The notes below the pieces were generated by a model. It ran no database searches, was not told the origin of the DNA, and was given only the letters and a program-made list of their open reading frames with translations. The translations under genes and the position numbers were made by a program. Positions 1-6,458 of a stretch of DNA of 6,464 nt are shown here, piece by piece (position 1 is the first letter of the stretch; every line of letters starts with the position of its first letter). The DNA comes from Calditenuis sp032249575 (lineage in GTDB: Archaea > Thermoproteota > Nitrososphaeria_A > Caldarchaeales > Calditenuaceae): the NCBI GenBank assembly GCA_032249575.1, contig JAVVHL010000069.1, forward strand, positions 1 to 6,464, in the 5' to 3' direction.

Positions 1-553
1 CTTGGTCCCCGTCGATCCCTTCTGCGAAAGGGCCCCATACCTCCTCGAGCAACTCGCCGGATGAAGTGGGAACCTGGACGACCTTCGGAACCCTGACAGG
101 ACCGTCGATCACCGCCTTCAGCTCCACCACCGCCCCGTCCTCCTCCACCCTGAAGAACTTCATCGAGCCGGGCGTCAGGACCTTGGATTTGATGATCTCG
201 ACGGGATCGATCACGAGCGCCACCGACTTCGGGTAAAGGCGCTGGTAGTTCAGCTGCGTCGCGTAGTCTATCGCCGACATGAAGACCCCGATGCCCGGGT
301 GGGAGTGGTACCAGCCGACGATGTAGAGGCCGGCCCCTGACAAGTGGAGGAGCTCCGTGAGCCTTGCCATCACTAGCTCGTCGAGGACCACATGTCCAAG
401 GGAACCGGTTTGGTGCCCCGTGACCGCGTCCGTCACCAGCAGCTCCTCGCCCCTCTCCCGGCCAATGAGGAGTCCAGCCACCTCCCTCCTCGGGCTAGAG
501 ACCGTGTGTCTGATCACCTTGGCCAGCGCCGTCCCCGATATCCTCACCGTCAA
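1..553 (-). CDS. Rpn11-like JAMM/MPN+ zinc metalloprotease (partial, C-terminus beyond left edge)
   Basis: Seen: 184 residues read from a TTG at 553 to the window edge with no stop. The complete JAMM zinc signature is present: Glu24 in REVAGLLIGR, then HSHPGIGVFMSAID with His83, His85, Ser93 and Asp96 (the E...HxHx7SxxD pattern). The flanking GWYHSHPG and the later SVALVIDP resemble eukaryotic Rpn11/CSN5 more than short bacterial JAB proteins. Known: MPN+ proteins are Zn-dependent isopeptidases that remove ubiquitin or ubiquitin-like/SAMP modifiers; Rpn11 is the proteasome-lid deubiquitinase. Inferred: a cytoplasmic deconjugase of an archaeal ubiquitin-like modifier, or a protease that matures its C-terminus. 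Start: an in-frame TGA at 577-575 limits the choice to TTG 553 or GTG 547. Neither has a good Shine-Dalgarno, but a TATA-like element about 30 bases upstream fits a nearly leaderless transcript. No link to the oxidoreductase operon is evident beyond proximity. Family is very sure; the Rpn11-type assignment is fairly sure. Confidence 0.92.
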   Translation of the reverse strand, partial: MTVRISGTALAKVIRHTVSSPRREVAGLLIGRERGEELLVTDAVTGHQTGSLGHVVLDELVMARLTELLHLSGAGLYIVGWYHSHPGIGVFMSAIDYATQLNYQRLYPKSVALVIDPVEIIKSKVLTPGSMKFFRVEEDGAVVELKAVIDGPVRVPKVVQVPTSSGELLEEVWGPFAEGIDGDQ

Positions 554-733
554 AGGCCCATTCCGTGAGATAGGTCAGGTCGCTATAATGCTATCCTGCG
601 TAGCGCATTCCGGCATCATTCTTACGGATGGCCATACGGAATTCTGCGCAATTACCTCGGGGCGATAGGAAGGCTGTAATTCGACGTTCTGCCCTGGACC
701 GGTCGCTACAACCTAGCGTAACGAACGATGGCT
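554..733. other. Intergenic region between the oxidoreductase operon and the JAMM gene
   Basis: This 180-base gap holds no gene, tRNA or long repeat that I can see. It contains three short symmetric elements: the perfect palindrome GACCGGTC at 697-704, a CGCTA/TAGCG hairpin with a 5-base loop at 704-718 that could sit in the 3' end of the operon transcript, and ATGGCCAT at 628-635 set in near-direct copies of TACGGA (623-628 and 635-640). No poly-T tract typical of archaeal termination is obvious downstream of the chaperone gene. The left end carries the TATA-like element of the JAMM gene. The change from overlapping genes to a 180-base gap suggests that the JAMM gene is a separate transcription unit. 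Confidence 0.6.
582..590 (-). promoter_or_regulatory. Candidate archaeal TATA box for the JAMM gene
   Basis: On the minus strand this reads CATTATAGC, an A/T-rich patch in a G+C-rich background. Its centre is about 33 bases before the TTG start and 39 before the alternative GTG. Archaeal transcription usually begins about 25-27 bases downstream of the TATA centre, which would place the 5' end near 559-560 and leave a leader of roughly 6-13 bases. That agrees with the absence of a Shine-Dalgarno. No convincing purine-rich BRE is visible, so this is a position-based inference. Confidence 0.35.
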
Positions 734-1279
734 TCAGAGCTGGGTTCGACTGCTCAGCCGTGCGGCCAAGTAACGCGTGTCCTCAGCGACGAGCTGTGCG
801 ATCCGTTCCACGGCTTCGGCCACTTCACTCTCCGGGGGTTTGAAGAACTTCAGCGTCGGTATGAGGTGCGTGTTGAGGAACCTGTGTAGGAGCCGTTCCA
901 GCCTCTCCGCGCCCTCTTCGTTTTTGATGTGTGCCGTGTACGCGTCGATCGCCAGGCGGGCCGCGAAGGCCGTCATGGTGAGTATGCTGTCGGCAGGCTC
1001 TTCCGTCGAGTATCCAGCCATGTTGTAGAAGGCTGTCAAGTGGTGTGGGAGGTTCGCACGGGCAGCGAAGTTGAGGTCTGTCCTGAGGGAGCTCGCCCTA
1101 AAACCCCTCACATACTCTGCCGTCTCATCTGAGACCCTCCGCGGCAACGCAATCCCGAGGCTCTCGAACAGGTTGAGGATTTCTACCGGTGGCTCGCCGT
1201 TACCGTCTGCCAGCCAGCTCAGGTAGGCGTGGAGTGCGGTGTAGAAACTCGCCCTCTCGAAGGCAGTCAGCTCCGTCAT
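734..1279 (-). CDS. TorD/DmsD-family molybdoenzyme assembly chaperone
   Basis: A 181-residue, mostly helical, soluble protein with no signal peptide, close to the usual ~180-220 residues of TorD/DmsD/NarJ redox-enzyme maturation proteins. The last third contains FLNTHLIPTLKFF, which matches the family pattern of a helix with 'HL...L..F'. Just before it, STEEPADSILTMTAF occupies the place of the family's 'EPxDHI' motif, but with Ser where His is usual. Known: these chaperones bind the Tat leader and apoprotein of the catalytic subunit in the cytoplasm and hold it until the molybdopterin cofactor is inserted. Context supports this: the ATG lies 4 bases after the stop of the large subunit, whose final Trp and stop codons (TGG TGA) also form its GGTGA ribosome-binding site, so the two are probably translationally coupled. 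Partner is inferred to be the adjacent TtrA-like protein, possibly also the Tat-bearing Fe-S subunit. Sequence similarity is weak, as is normal for this family; the assignment leans on context. Confidence 0.8.
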   Translation of the reverse strand: MTELTAFERASFYTALHAYLSWLADGNGEPPVEILNLFESLGIALPRRVSDETAEYVRGFRASSLRTDLNFAARANLPHHLTAFYNMAGYSTEEPADSILTMTAFAARLAIDAYTAHIKNEEGAERLERLLHRFLNTHLIPTLKFFKPPESEVAEAVERIAQLVAEDTRYLAARLSSRTQL

Positions 1280-1283
1280 CGGT

Positions 1284-1288
1284 TCACC
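1284..1288 (-). promoter_or_regulatory. Ribosome-binding site of the chaperone gene, overlapping the upstream stop codon
   Basis: On the minus strand GGTGA ends 4 bases before the ATG at 1279. Its TGA is the stop codon of the large-subunit gene. A terminating ribosome would therefore be located at the next initiation site, which suggests coupled translation. Confidence 0.6.
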
Positions 1289-4200
1289 AAACGATCTGGT
1301 GTGGCATCAGCTTTCGGGTCTTTCCTGTCTTGACTACCCGTACCGGCGTCGAGTAGTACGCCTGTCCGGCTCCGAGCCACGACAGCATCGGCCACCCGCC
1401 CAGCGACTCGTCGAAGAGCTCTATGACGTTCGGTGTGACGCCGTTGAACCTCCAGACGTCCACAGCGAGCCCCTTCTCATAGTATTCGGCCGGCCTGTTC
1501 GTGAAGAGCACCTTCTTCACGATCTCGGGGAGGTGTTTGACCGGGTTGACCGCCGACTCAGGCATCTCGACCTTCTCGGGAAGGGCTGCGAGCAGCTCAC
1601 CGCCCTTCTTCAGGTTCACGTAACTCGGTTTGACGACGAGCGTCTCGGCCCACCTGCCCATGCCGTACGGGACCGCTACCACTCCCCTCGCTACAGCCGA
1701 GGTGACGACCGCTGGGACCTCGATGGATCCGACCGGGCTCTCGATCAACACGACGTCTCCGGTCTTCACGCCGAGCGCCTCAGCGTCCTTGTCGTTGATG
1801 AGCGCGAAGTTCTCGGGCAGGATTTGCTTGATCCAGTAGTAGTTGCCGCCTCGGTGCTTGGTGTAGAGCGGGCCTGACTCGAAGACGAGCGTGAACGGGT
1901 AGTCCTTGTAGAGTTCGCGGAGCGGTGTGCCGGCGAAGCCCAGTCCCTTGCCCTGTCCGACGGGCGCATACGTCGCCGGCTCGAAGTATGCGGGACCTCC
2001 CCAGAACTTCTTGCCCGTTATGCTGTTCGGCGTCTTGGCGAGCTTCTCGTGCCAGAGCTGCAGGACCCCTGTCCCTGGTACGCTGCGCTTGGAGAAGCCT
2101 TTCTCGTCGAAGGACTCTTCGTACTTCGTGAAGACGCCTCCCCTGGCGAGGCAGTACGCTGCAGCCCTCCACTCGTCCTCAGGTATGACGTTCTTGAAGC
2201 GCGCGATCGGGTAGTTCTCCTCGACGAACCTCACGTCGTCCTCCGGCACCTCCTTGGGCACTATCCCCCTGTCCTGGGCGTGAACGCCGCCGTTGGCGTA
2301 GACCCTCATGATGTAGTCCCAGAAGCTGTGGAGCGGGAACCACTTCCCCTCGTACTTCCTGCCCTTGGTGCCGGGAATTCCCTTGTCGCCGTAGCCCGGT
2401 GCCTTGAGGGCCTTCCCGACGTCGATGAAGAACTCCCAGAACGAAGCGTAGCGCGGCTTCCCGTCAGGCGAGTCGCCGATCCTCTGAGTGAGCGGCATTA
2501 TCACGGGCGTCCTCCAGCTCTCGGCCAGCAGCCTACCCATGCCAGAGCTGTAGAGGAACTGGACTCCGTTCGTTCCGGTCTCGAGGTACGTCGTGTCGGG
2601 GACTATGTAGTCCGCGTAGAGATACGTCTCGTTTATCGTGGTCGTGATGCCGATGAAGAGCGGAAGCTTCTTCGTGTCCTTGAGAACCTCGATGAACTTC
2701 GTGCCTGCGTTGGTTGAGATGACTGGGTTCGCGAAGTACAGGATGAGCGCCTTGATGGGGTACGGATATGCCAGGTCTATCCCTGCGAACAGTTCTGTGT
2801 AGCTTTCCTCCGGAGTGTGCGGGTACCACGGACGCTCGGCCGGGTACGGGTTCTCGCCCCTCTTCACTTTCCTGTAGTACATTATCGTCTTCTCGTACTC
2901 GGCCTTGTGCCTGTCAATCGGCGGTCCCCACCTCACAGGCTCGCCGAAGCCGCTCGCTCCGCAGTTGTAAAGGTAATTGTTGTAGCTTGTAGTCGAGGGC
3001 CTTGCCAGGAGACCTCCTGACCTGTGGAAGTTTCCTATGAGTATGTCGAGGCTTCGGAGCGCCCAGACCGTGTACTCGCCGTTGGGATGTTGTGCTACTC
3101 CTCTGTGTATGTACGTGGCGGCCCGTGGTGCTGCCTCCCAGAAGTCCTTCGCTATCCTCTGGATCGTCTCGGGTTTCACGCCGCAGATCGAGGCCCATTC
3201 CTCGACGCTCTTGCTGAAGACGGTCTCCTTGTAGATCGTGAAGACGGATTTGACCAGCACCTCCTCTCCTGTCGCCAGCCTCACCTTGCCCGAGAACTCC
3301 AGCTGAGCCCTCTCGACCGCGTCGTTGACCGCGAAGCCCTCCCCTGTGTACACGACCGGTTTCTTCTCCTTTCCTATGCCGAGGGCCTCGTCGGTCAGGA
3401 AGCTGCCGTAGAGCTTGTGACCTTCCTCCATCACGACGAGCCACGTGGCGTTGGTGTGGTACGGATAACCTATCTTCTCGGCGGACGCTTTGCTGGGCCT
3501 CTCGAGGAGATCGCGGTTGAACCAGTTGTTCTTGATGAGCGTCTGGGCTACGGCCATGGCCAAGGCGGCATCGGTTCCTGGCTTGATGGGCACCCAGACG
3601 ATGTTCCCTCCTGCAGTGGTCCTGGGCGAGAGCGGGTTGACGTAGTATATCTTCAGGCCCTTCTCGGCAGCCTTCTCGATTATGGCTCCCTGTCCAGTGG
3701 CCCCCGGATGAAGCCTGCCCATGGCAGCTCCAGCCATTATGACGACCTTCGCGTTCAGGACGTCTGGGTTTATGTCGTAATAGCCTGACCAGAGGTAGTT
3801 CCCTGCGTAGAACGCGAGCTGGCATGAGGATGTGTGTCGCAGCCAGTTAACGCTGCCGAAAGCTGTTATGAAGCGGTTAGAGAAGGCGTCGGCGTTGTCC
3901 TGTCCCCTGCCGCGCATGTAGACGAGCTGGTTGGCCTTCGTCCCGAGGTCTGGGTTGTCAGGGTCGATGAGTATGTCCTCTAGCTTCAGCCCTTTCTCTC
4001 CAAGTATCTTGTTCCACTTCTCCTTGAACGCCTTCACCAAAGCCTCGAACTCCTCGGCGGACACGGCCTTGTCCGCGGCCTTCGCAACGAGCTCGTCGAC
4101 GTCCTTCTTTATGGTGGAGAGTACCTCATTCGGGTTTTCGAAGCCTGCGTCCCTCAGCTTGCCGTAGACGAAGATCTCGCGTAGCCCCGGGAGGCGTTCA

Positions 4201-4724
4201 CCGGTCTCCTCTATGACACCGCCCTCGACGATCTCCTTGATCAGCTGCTCCCAACTTATCTCCTTCCACTTCCCGCTCCCGCGTGGCCCAGCCCTCTTCA
4301 ACGGCTTGACGACCCTGTAGGGGTCGTAGAGGTAGTGAATGCCGTCAAGTCCGCGCGGGCATAGCGTCGAACCTACCCGCAGCGACTGTCTTACGGGCGT
4401 TCTGTAGTCGAGCTCGACGTAGCGCTGCATCTGATGGTCGGGCGTGACGGCCCTGTTGTACAAATGGTACGGGTTGCCCTCGATCTTCTCCACGACCTCC
4501 ACGCCGTCATACGAAACCACCTTGACCCTGATACCGCACCTGACGTTGCAGCCGAGGCAGGAGGTGTAGACGTATCTCACGCCGTCTCCCGAGATCTTGT
4601 CGGGCCCGTAGAGCACCGTCTTCGGTCTGATGATCTTGTCTATCTTGTCCCAGTAACCTGCGAGGAAGACGCCCAGCGCCGCCGCTCCAACTATGCCTTT
4701 TACCGCATCCCTCCTACTTACCAA
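1284..4724 (-). CDS. ttrA-like: TtrA-like molybdopterin oxidoreductase catalytic subunit (DMSO reductase superfamily)
   Basis: 1146 residues. Residues 2-24 form a Tat-like leader (VSRRDAVKG, then a hydrophobic stretch), weaker than consensus because Asp replaces the usual residue after RR. Cys56, Cys59, Cys63 and Cys122 give a CxxCxxxC...C [4Fe-4S] motif; the 58-residue last gap is longer than in most relatives and includes GNPY, as in tetrathionate reductases. DPYRVVKPLKRAGPRGSG follows, then a charged insert (about 172-250), then PDLGTKANQLV and HTSSC, where Cys301 is the likely Mo/W ligand. Residues about 940-1030 are the C-terminal dinucleotide-binding domain. Length exceeds PsrA/PhsA and ArrA (~750-850) and approaches TtrA (~1020). 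Known: the family reduces tetrathionate, selenate, arsenate or related oxyanions outside the cytoplasm using bis-MGD; substrate cannot be read from sequence. Start is TTG, fixed by a GGAGGTGA site 6 bases upstream; it overlaps the membrane-subunit gene by 11 bases. Family is very sure; the TtrA-type subgroup is fairly sure. Confidence 0.9.
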   Translation of the reverse strand: MVSRRDAVKGIVGAAALGVFLAGYWDKIDKIIRPKTVLYGPDKISGDGVRYVYTSCLGCNVRCGIRVKVVSYDGVEVVEKIEGNPYHLYNRAVTPDHQMQRYVELDYRTPVRQSLRVGSTLCPRGLDGIHYLYDPYRVVKPLKRAGPRGSGKWKEISWEQLIKEIVEGGVIEETGERLPGLREIFVYGKLRDAGFENPNEVLSTIKKDVDELVAKAADKAVSAEEFEALVKAFKEKWNKILGEKGLKLEDILIDPDNPDLGTKANQLVYMRGRGQDNADAFSNRFITAFGSVNWLRHTSSCQLAFYAGNYLWSGYYDINPDVLNAKVVIMAGAAMGRLHPGATGQGAIIEKAAEKGLKIYYVNPLSPRTTAGGNIVWVPIKPGTDAALAMAVAQTLIKNNWFNRDLLERPSKASAEKIGYPYHTNATWLVVMEEGHKLYGSFLTDEALGIGKEKKPVVYTGEGFAVNDAVERAQLEFSGKVRLATGEEVLVKSVFTIYKETVFSKSVEEWASICGVKPETIQRIAKDFWEAAPRAATYIHRGVAQHPNGEYTVWALRSLDILIGNFHRSGGLLARPSTTSYNNYLYNCGASGFGEPVRWGPPIDRHKAEYEKTIMYYRKVKRGENPYPAERPWYPHTPEESYTELFAGIDLAYPYPIKALILYFANPVISTNAGTKFIEVLKDTKKLPLFIGITTTINETYLYADYIVPDTTYLETGTNGVQFLYSSGMGRLLAESWRTPVIMPLTQRIGDSPDGKPRYASFWEFFIDVGKALKAPGYGDKGIPGTKGRKYEGKWFPLHSFWDYIMRVYANGGVHAQDRGIVPKEVPEDDVRFVEENYPIARFKNVIPEDEWRAAAYCLARGGVFTKYEESFDEKGFSKRSVPGTGVLQLWHEKLAKTPNSITGKKFWGGPAYFEPATYAPVGQGKGLGFAGTPLRELYKDYPFTLVFESGPLYTKHRGGNYYWIKQILPENFALINDKDAEALGVKTGDVVLIESPVGSIEVPAVVTSAVARGVVAVPYGMGRWAETLVVKPSYVNLKKGGELLAALPEKVEMPESAVNPVKHLPEIVKKVLFTNRPAEYYEKGLAVDVWRFNGVTPNVIELFDESLGGWPMLSWLGAGQAYYSTPVRVVKTGKTRKLMPHQIVW

Positions 4725-5820
4725 CCTCCCTCACCTCCAAAGGGAAGACGAGTGAGAGCAGGAGGAAGACCGCAACGCCCAACGCAATGGGTGCGGCCGT
4801 CTCCAAGAACCACAGGCCTCCCAGTTCTGCCTCGAGGAACGCGAGCCCCGTCTTCGAGATCAGCTGCCCGTTGACTATTATGTTCCATTTGTTGGTGAAG
4901 GTCCCGGCCATGGCAACCAGCGCGACGGCGAGAACAGCAGCAGGATACCTCATCGCGATGAGCGACAGAAGGAAGGAGAGGAGCAGTAGGGCTATGACGG
5001 CGTACATCAGCGGTGTCAGGGGCGATACCATCTCAGCGGTCATGGGAGACCAGAACCACCACACAGCCATCTGAAGCCCCGTCAAAGCAGCCACCGAGAG
5101 GGACCCGGCCGCATGTATCTTGAGGACTGGGACTATTACGTCGCGTTCCATCTCCCTGAACCTCCAGAAGAAGTAGGCGAGCATGAAGAGGGCTGTTGCG
5201 ACCACGAACGTGTCGGCGAAGTAAATCACGGGCAGCAGCGTCCAGTTCCTCCACACAGGGTTCCACGTCTGCGCAACGAAGAGCGAGGCCGGGTAGATGC
5301 CCCACAGGGTCAGGAAGGGGATCATGACCACCGCAACGCCCTTTGCGACCATCTCAGCCCTCCTGTACTTCTCGGGCGTCTTCACCCCAAGCGAGAAGGC
5401 CTGGTAGATCGTTTTCCTGATCCCGGTGGACGTAAGGGACGCTTGGTGTGCGTAGTAGGAGAAGGTGAGGAGGGCGAAGACTATCGAGAGTATCAGCGCG
5501 ATGAGCCATGCGAAGGTTTGGAAGGCCGTCAACGAGATGCCTGGGTTGGTGGCTGAGGGCGTGATGTGCGGGCTTGTGAAGATGAGGTATGCCTTGTGAG
5601 GTGACCTGAGGTCTGCCAGCGGCCCCGCCAGAACGACGGCGAAGAACCCTATGCCCAGCATCGTCATCAACGGGATGGCCTTCCTCAGGCTGCCTGTAAG
5701 ATATGCCAGGGCTGCGAGTATGAGGAGGTCTGCCCCGGAGACTAGCAGCGTGTAGGCGAAGAGGACGGGATGCCAGAGGAGCGGTTCAGCGGCCTCGTTC
5801 GGATAATAGTAGCCGAGCAT
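4714..5820 (-). CDS. ttrC-like: NrfD/PsrC-family integral membrane quinol-oxidising subunit (TtrC-like)
   Basis: 368 residues from the ATG, strongly hydrophobic, with about nine membrane segments. In GTG-start numbering these lie near 17-42, 49-70, 100-124, 158-180, 196-221, 235-256, 268-290, 294-310 and 342-360. The NKWNIIVNGQ stretch at 311-320, in the loop after the eighth segment, matches the NrfD/PsrC signature 'RWN...GGQ'. A His (H18) at the start of the first helix is in the place where PsrC has a quinone-site His; that equivalence is an inference. Known: these subunits anchor the Fe-S subunit and exchange electrons with membrane quinones without binding haem. Here it should pass electrons from menaquinol-type quinol to the ferredoxin-like subunit. 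The start is GTG-ATG in tandem; ATG 5820 is preferred because AGGAGGTGA lies 7 bases upstream, whereas GTG 5823 would be only 4 bases away. The ATG overlaps the upstream stop by one base (TGATG), and the gene's 3' end overlaps the large subunit by 11 bases. Confidence 0.9.
   Translation of the reverse strand: MLGYYYPNEAAEPLLWHPVLFAYTLLVSGADLLILAALAYLTGSLRKAIPLMTMLGIGFFAVVLAGPLADLRSPHKAYLIFTSPHITPSATNPGISLTAFQTFAWLIALILSIVFALLTFSYYAHQASLTSTGIRKTIYQAFSLGVKTPEKYRRAEMVAKGVAVVMIPFLTLWGIYPASLFVAQTWNPVWRNWTLLPVIYFADTFVVATALFMLAYFFWRFREMERDVIVPVLKIHAAGSLSVAALTGLQMAVWWFWSPMTAEMVSPLTPLMYAVIALLLLSFLLSLIAMRYPAAVLAVALVAMAGTFTNKWNIIVNGQLISKTGLAFLEAELGGLWFLETAAPIALGVAVFLLLSLVFPLEVREVGK
4731..4738 (-). promoter_or_regulatory. 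Shine-Dalgarno that fixes the TTG start of the large subunit
   Basis: Minus-strand GGAGGTGA, a full match to the archaeal 16S 3' end, lies 6 bases before TTG at 4724. It sits inside the last codons of the membrane-subunit gene, where it encodes part of the terminal LEVRE. It supports the TTG start and thereby the inclusion of the SRRD leader. Confidence 0.8.
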
Positions 5821-6458
5821 CACCTGTTCACCTCCTCCGGGAGGGAGATGTAGTAGATCTGAGGTTCGGCGCCCGTGTGCGGCTTGAGGACCTGGACCGG
5901 CCTGCTGTGGACCGTCCTGGAGAGCTCGTTATCCTCGTGCAGCGGCCCGAAGACGCGGGCTCCTGTCGGACAGGCCTCGACGCACGCAGGTAGCAGCCCA
6001 GCGGCCAGCCTGTGGTCGCAGAAGGTGCACTTGTCAGCGACGCCTTTCACCGGGTTGATGTAACGGGCTCCGTACGGGCAGGCCTTGACGCAGGCGCCAC
6101 AGCCTATGCACAGCTCGTCGTTGACGAGGACGAGGCCGTCGGCCGTTCTGTAAGTTGCGCCCGTCGGACAGGGTGGGACGCAGGGCGGGTCGTCGCAGTG
6201 GTTGCACTGCTTCGGGACGAAGATCCTGCTCCCATCCGGTTTGACAAGCTGCTCAATCCACGTCCTGAAGTTGCCGAGTGGGACGTTGTTCTCAGCAGCG
6301 CAGGCAACGACACATGCCATACATCCATAACATTTGTTGACATCGATCAGCATCGCATACCGCTTACCTGTCTCCGCATTAGGGACTGCTGAGACGGCGG
6401 GGAGCATAACCATCGCCGAAACGGCGCCAAGAAATTCCCGCCGCGATATTTTCGTCAT
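5820..6458 (-). CDS. ttrB-like: Tat-exported four-[4Fe-4S] ferredoxin-type electron-transfer subunit (TtrB-like)
   Basis: 212 residues from ATG 6458 (213 from GTG 6461; numbers here use the GTG). A clear Tat leader is present: ISRREFLG with Arg7-Arg8, a hydrophobic stretch to about 25 and a likely cleavage near VSA-VPN. Sixteen cysteines form four groups: 44/47/50/54, 86/89/94/98, 118/121/124/128 and 145/148/160/164. This is the set seen in PsrB/DmsB/TtrB/NrfC proteins, which carry four [4Fe-4S] clusters. The C-terminal GAEPQIYYISLP matches the usual end of TtrB-type subunits. Role: relay of electrons from the NrfD-like anchor to the catalytic subunit on the outer face of the membrane. Having its own Tat signal resembles TtrB and NrfC more than DmsB, which travels with its partner. 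Start: an in-frame TAA lies directly before the GTG at the window edge, so only these two starts are possible. No upstream ribosome-binding site can be seen because the window ends. Confidence 0.92.
   Translation of the reverse strand: MTKISRREFLGAVSAMVMLPAVSAVPNAETGKRYAMLIDVNKCYGCMACVVACAAENNVPLGNFRTWIEQLVKPDGSRIFVPKQCNHCDDPPCVPPCPTGATYRTADGLVLVNDELCIGCGACVKACPYGARYINPVKGVADKCTFCDHRLAAGLLPACVEACPTGARVFGPLHEDNELSRTVHSRPVQVLKPHTGAEPQIYYISLPEEVNR
5828..5836 (-). promoter_or_regulatory. Shine-Dalgarno of the NrfD-like gene
   Basis: Minus-strand AGGAGGTGA lies 7 bases before ATG 5820 and 4 before GTG 5823. It is formed by codons for the EEV near the end of the Fe-S subunit gene. The spacing favours the ATG, and the location inside the preceding gene points to coupled translation. 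Confidence 0.8.

Noticed and set aside
357..668. A 103-residue plus-strand open frame near the left end
   Set aside because: It runs antisense to the JAMM coding sequence, is low-complexity (Ser/Thr/Pro-rich), and the opposite strand has a complete conserved zinc motif.
554..733. Possible tRNA or small structured RNA in the intergenic gap
   Set aside because: No tRNA T-loop consensus, CCA end or acceptor pairing is visible, and the only stems are about 5 base pairs long.
628..843. A 71-residue plus-strand open frame that starts in the intergenic gap
   Set aside because: More than half of it is antisense to the end of the chaperone gene. Its composition is Arg-rich without any motif and no ribosome-binding site stands out.
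2049..2717. A 222-residue plus-strand open frame
   Set aside because: It is antisense to the conserved catalytic subunit, has no plausible domain and no evident translation signal; a shadow of G+C-rich coding sequence.
2914..3825. A 303-residue open frame on the minus strand and a 254-residue one on the plus strand (3024-3788) within the large-subunit region
   Set aside because: Both overlap the well-supported catalytic subunit in other frames, have odd compositions (very Arg/Gln/Ser-rich or full of Val/Leu/Arg) and match no motif. Long alternative frames are expected in G+C-rich coding DNA.
1284..4724. Annotation of the large subunit as formate dehydrogenase, nitrate reductase, PsrA/PhsA or ArrA
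   Set aside because: The length, the wide spacing of the cluster cysteines, the characteristic inserts and the NrfD/TtrB-type partners fit the tetrathionate-reductase branch better. No formate- or nitrate-specific partner subunits are present.
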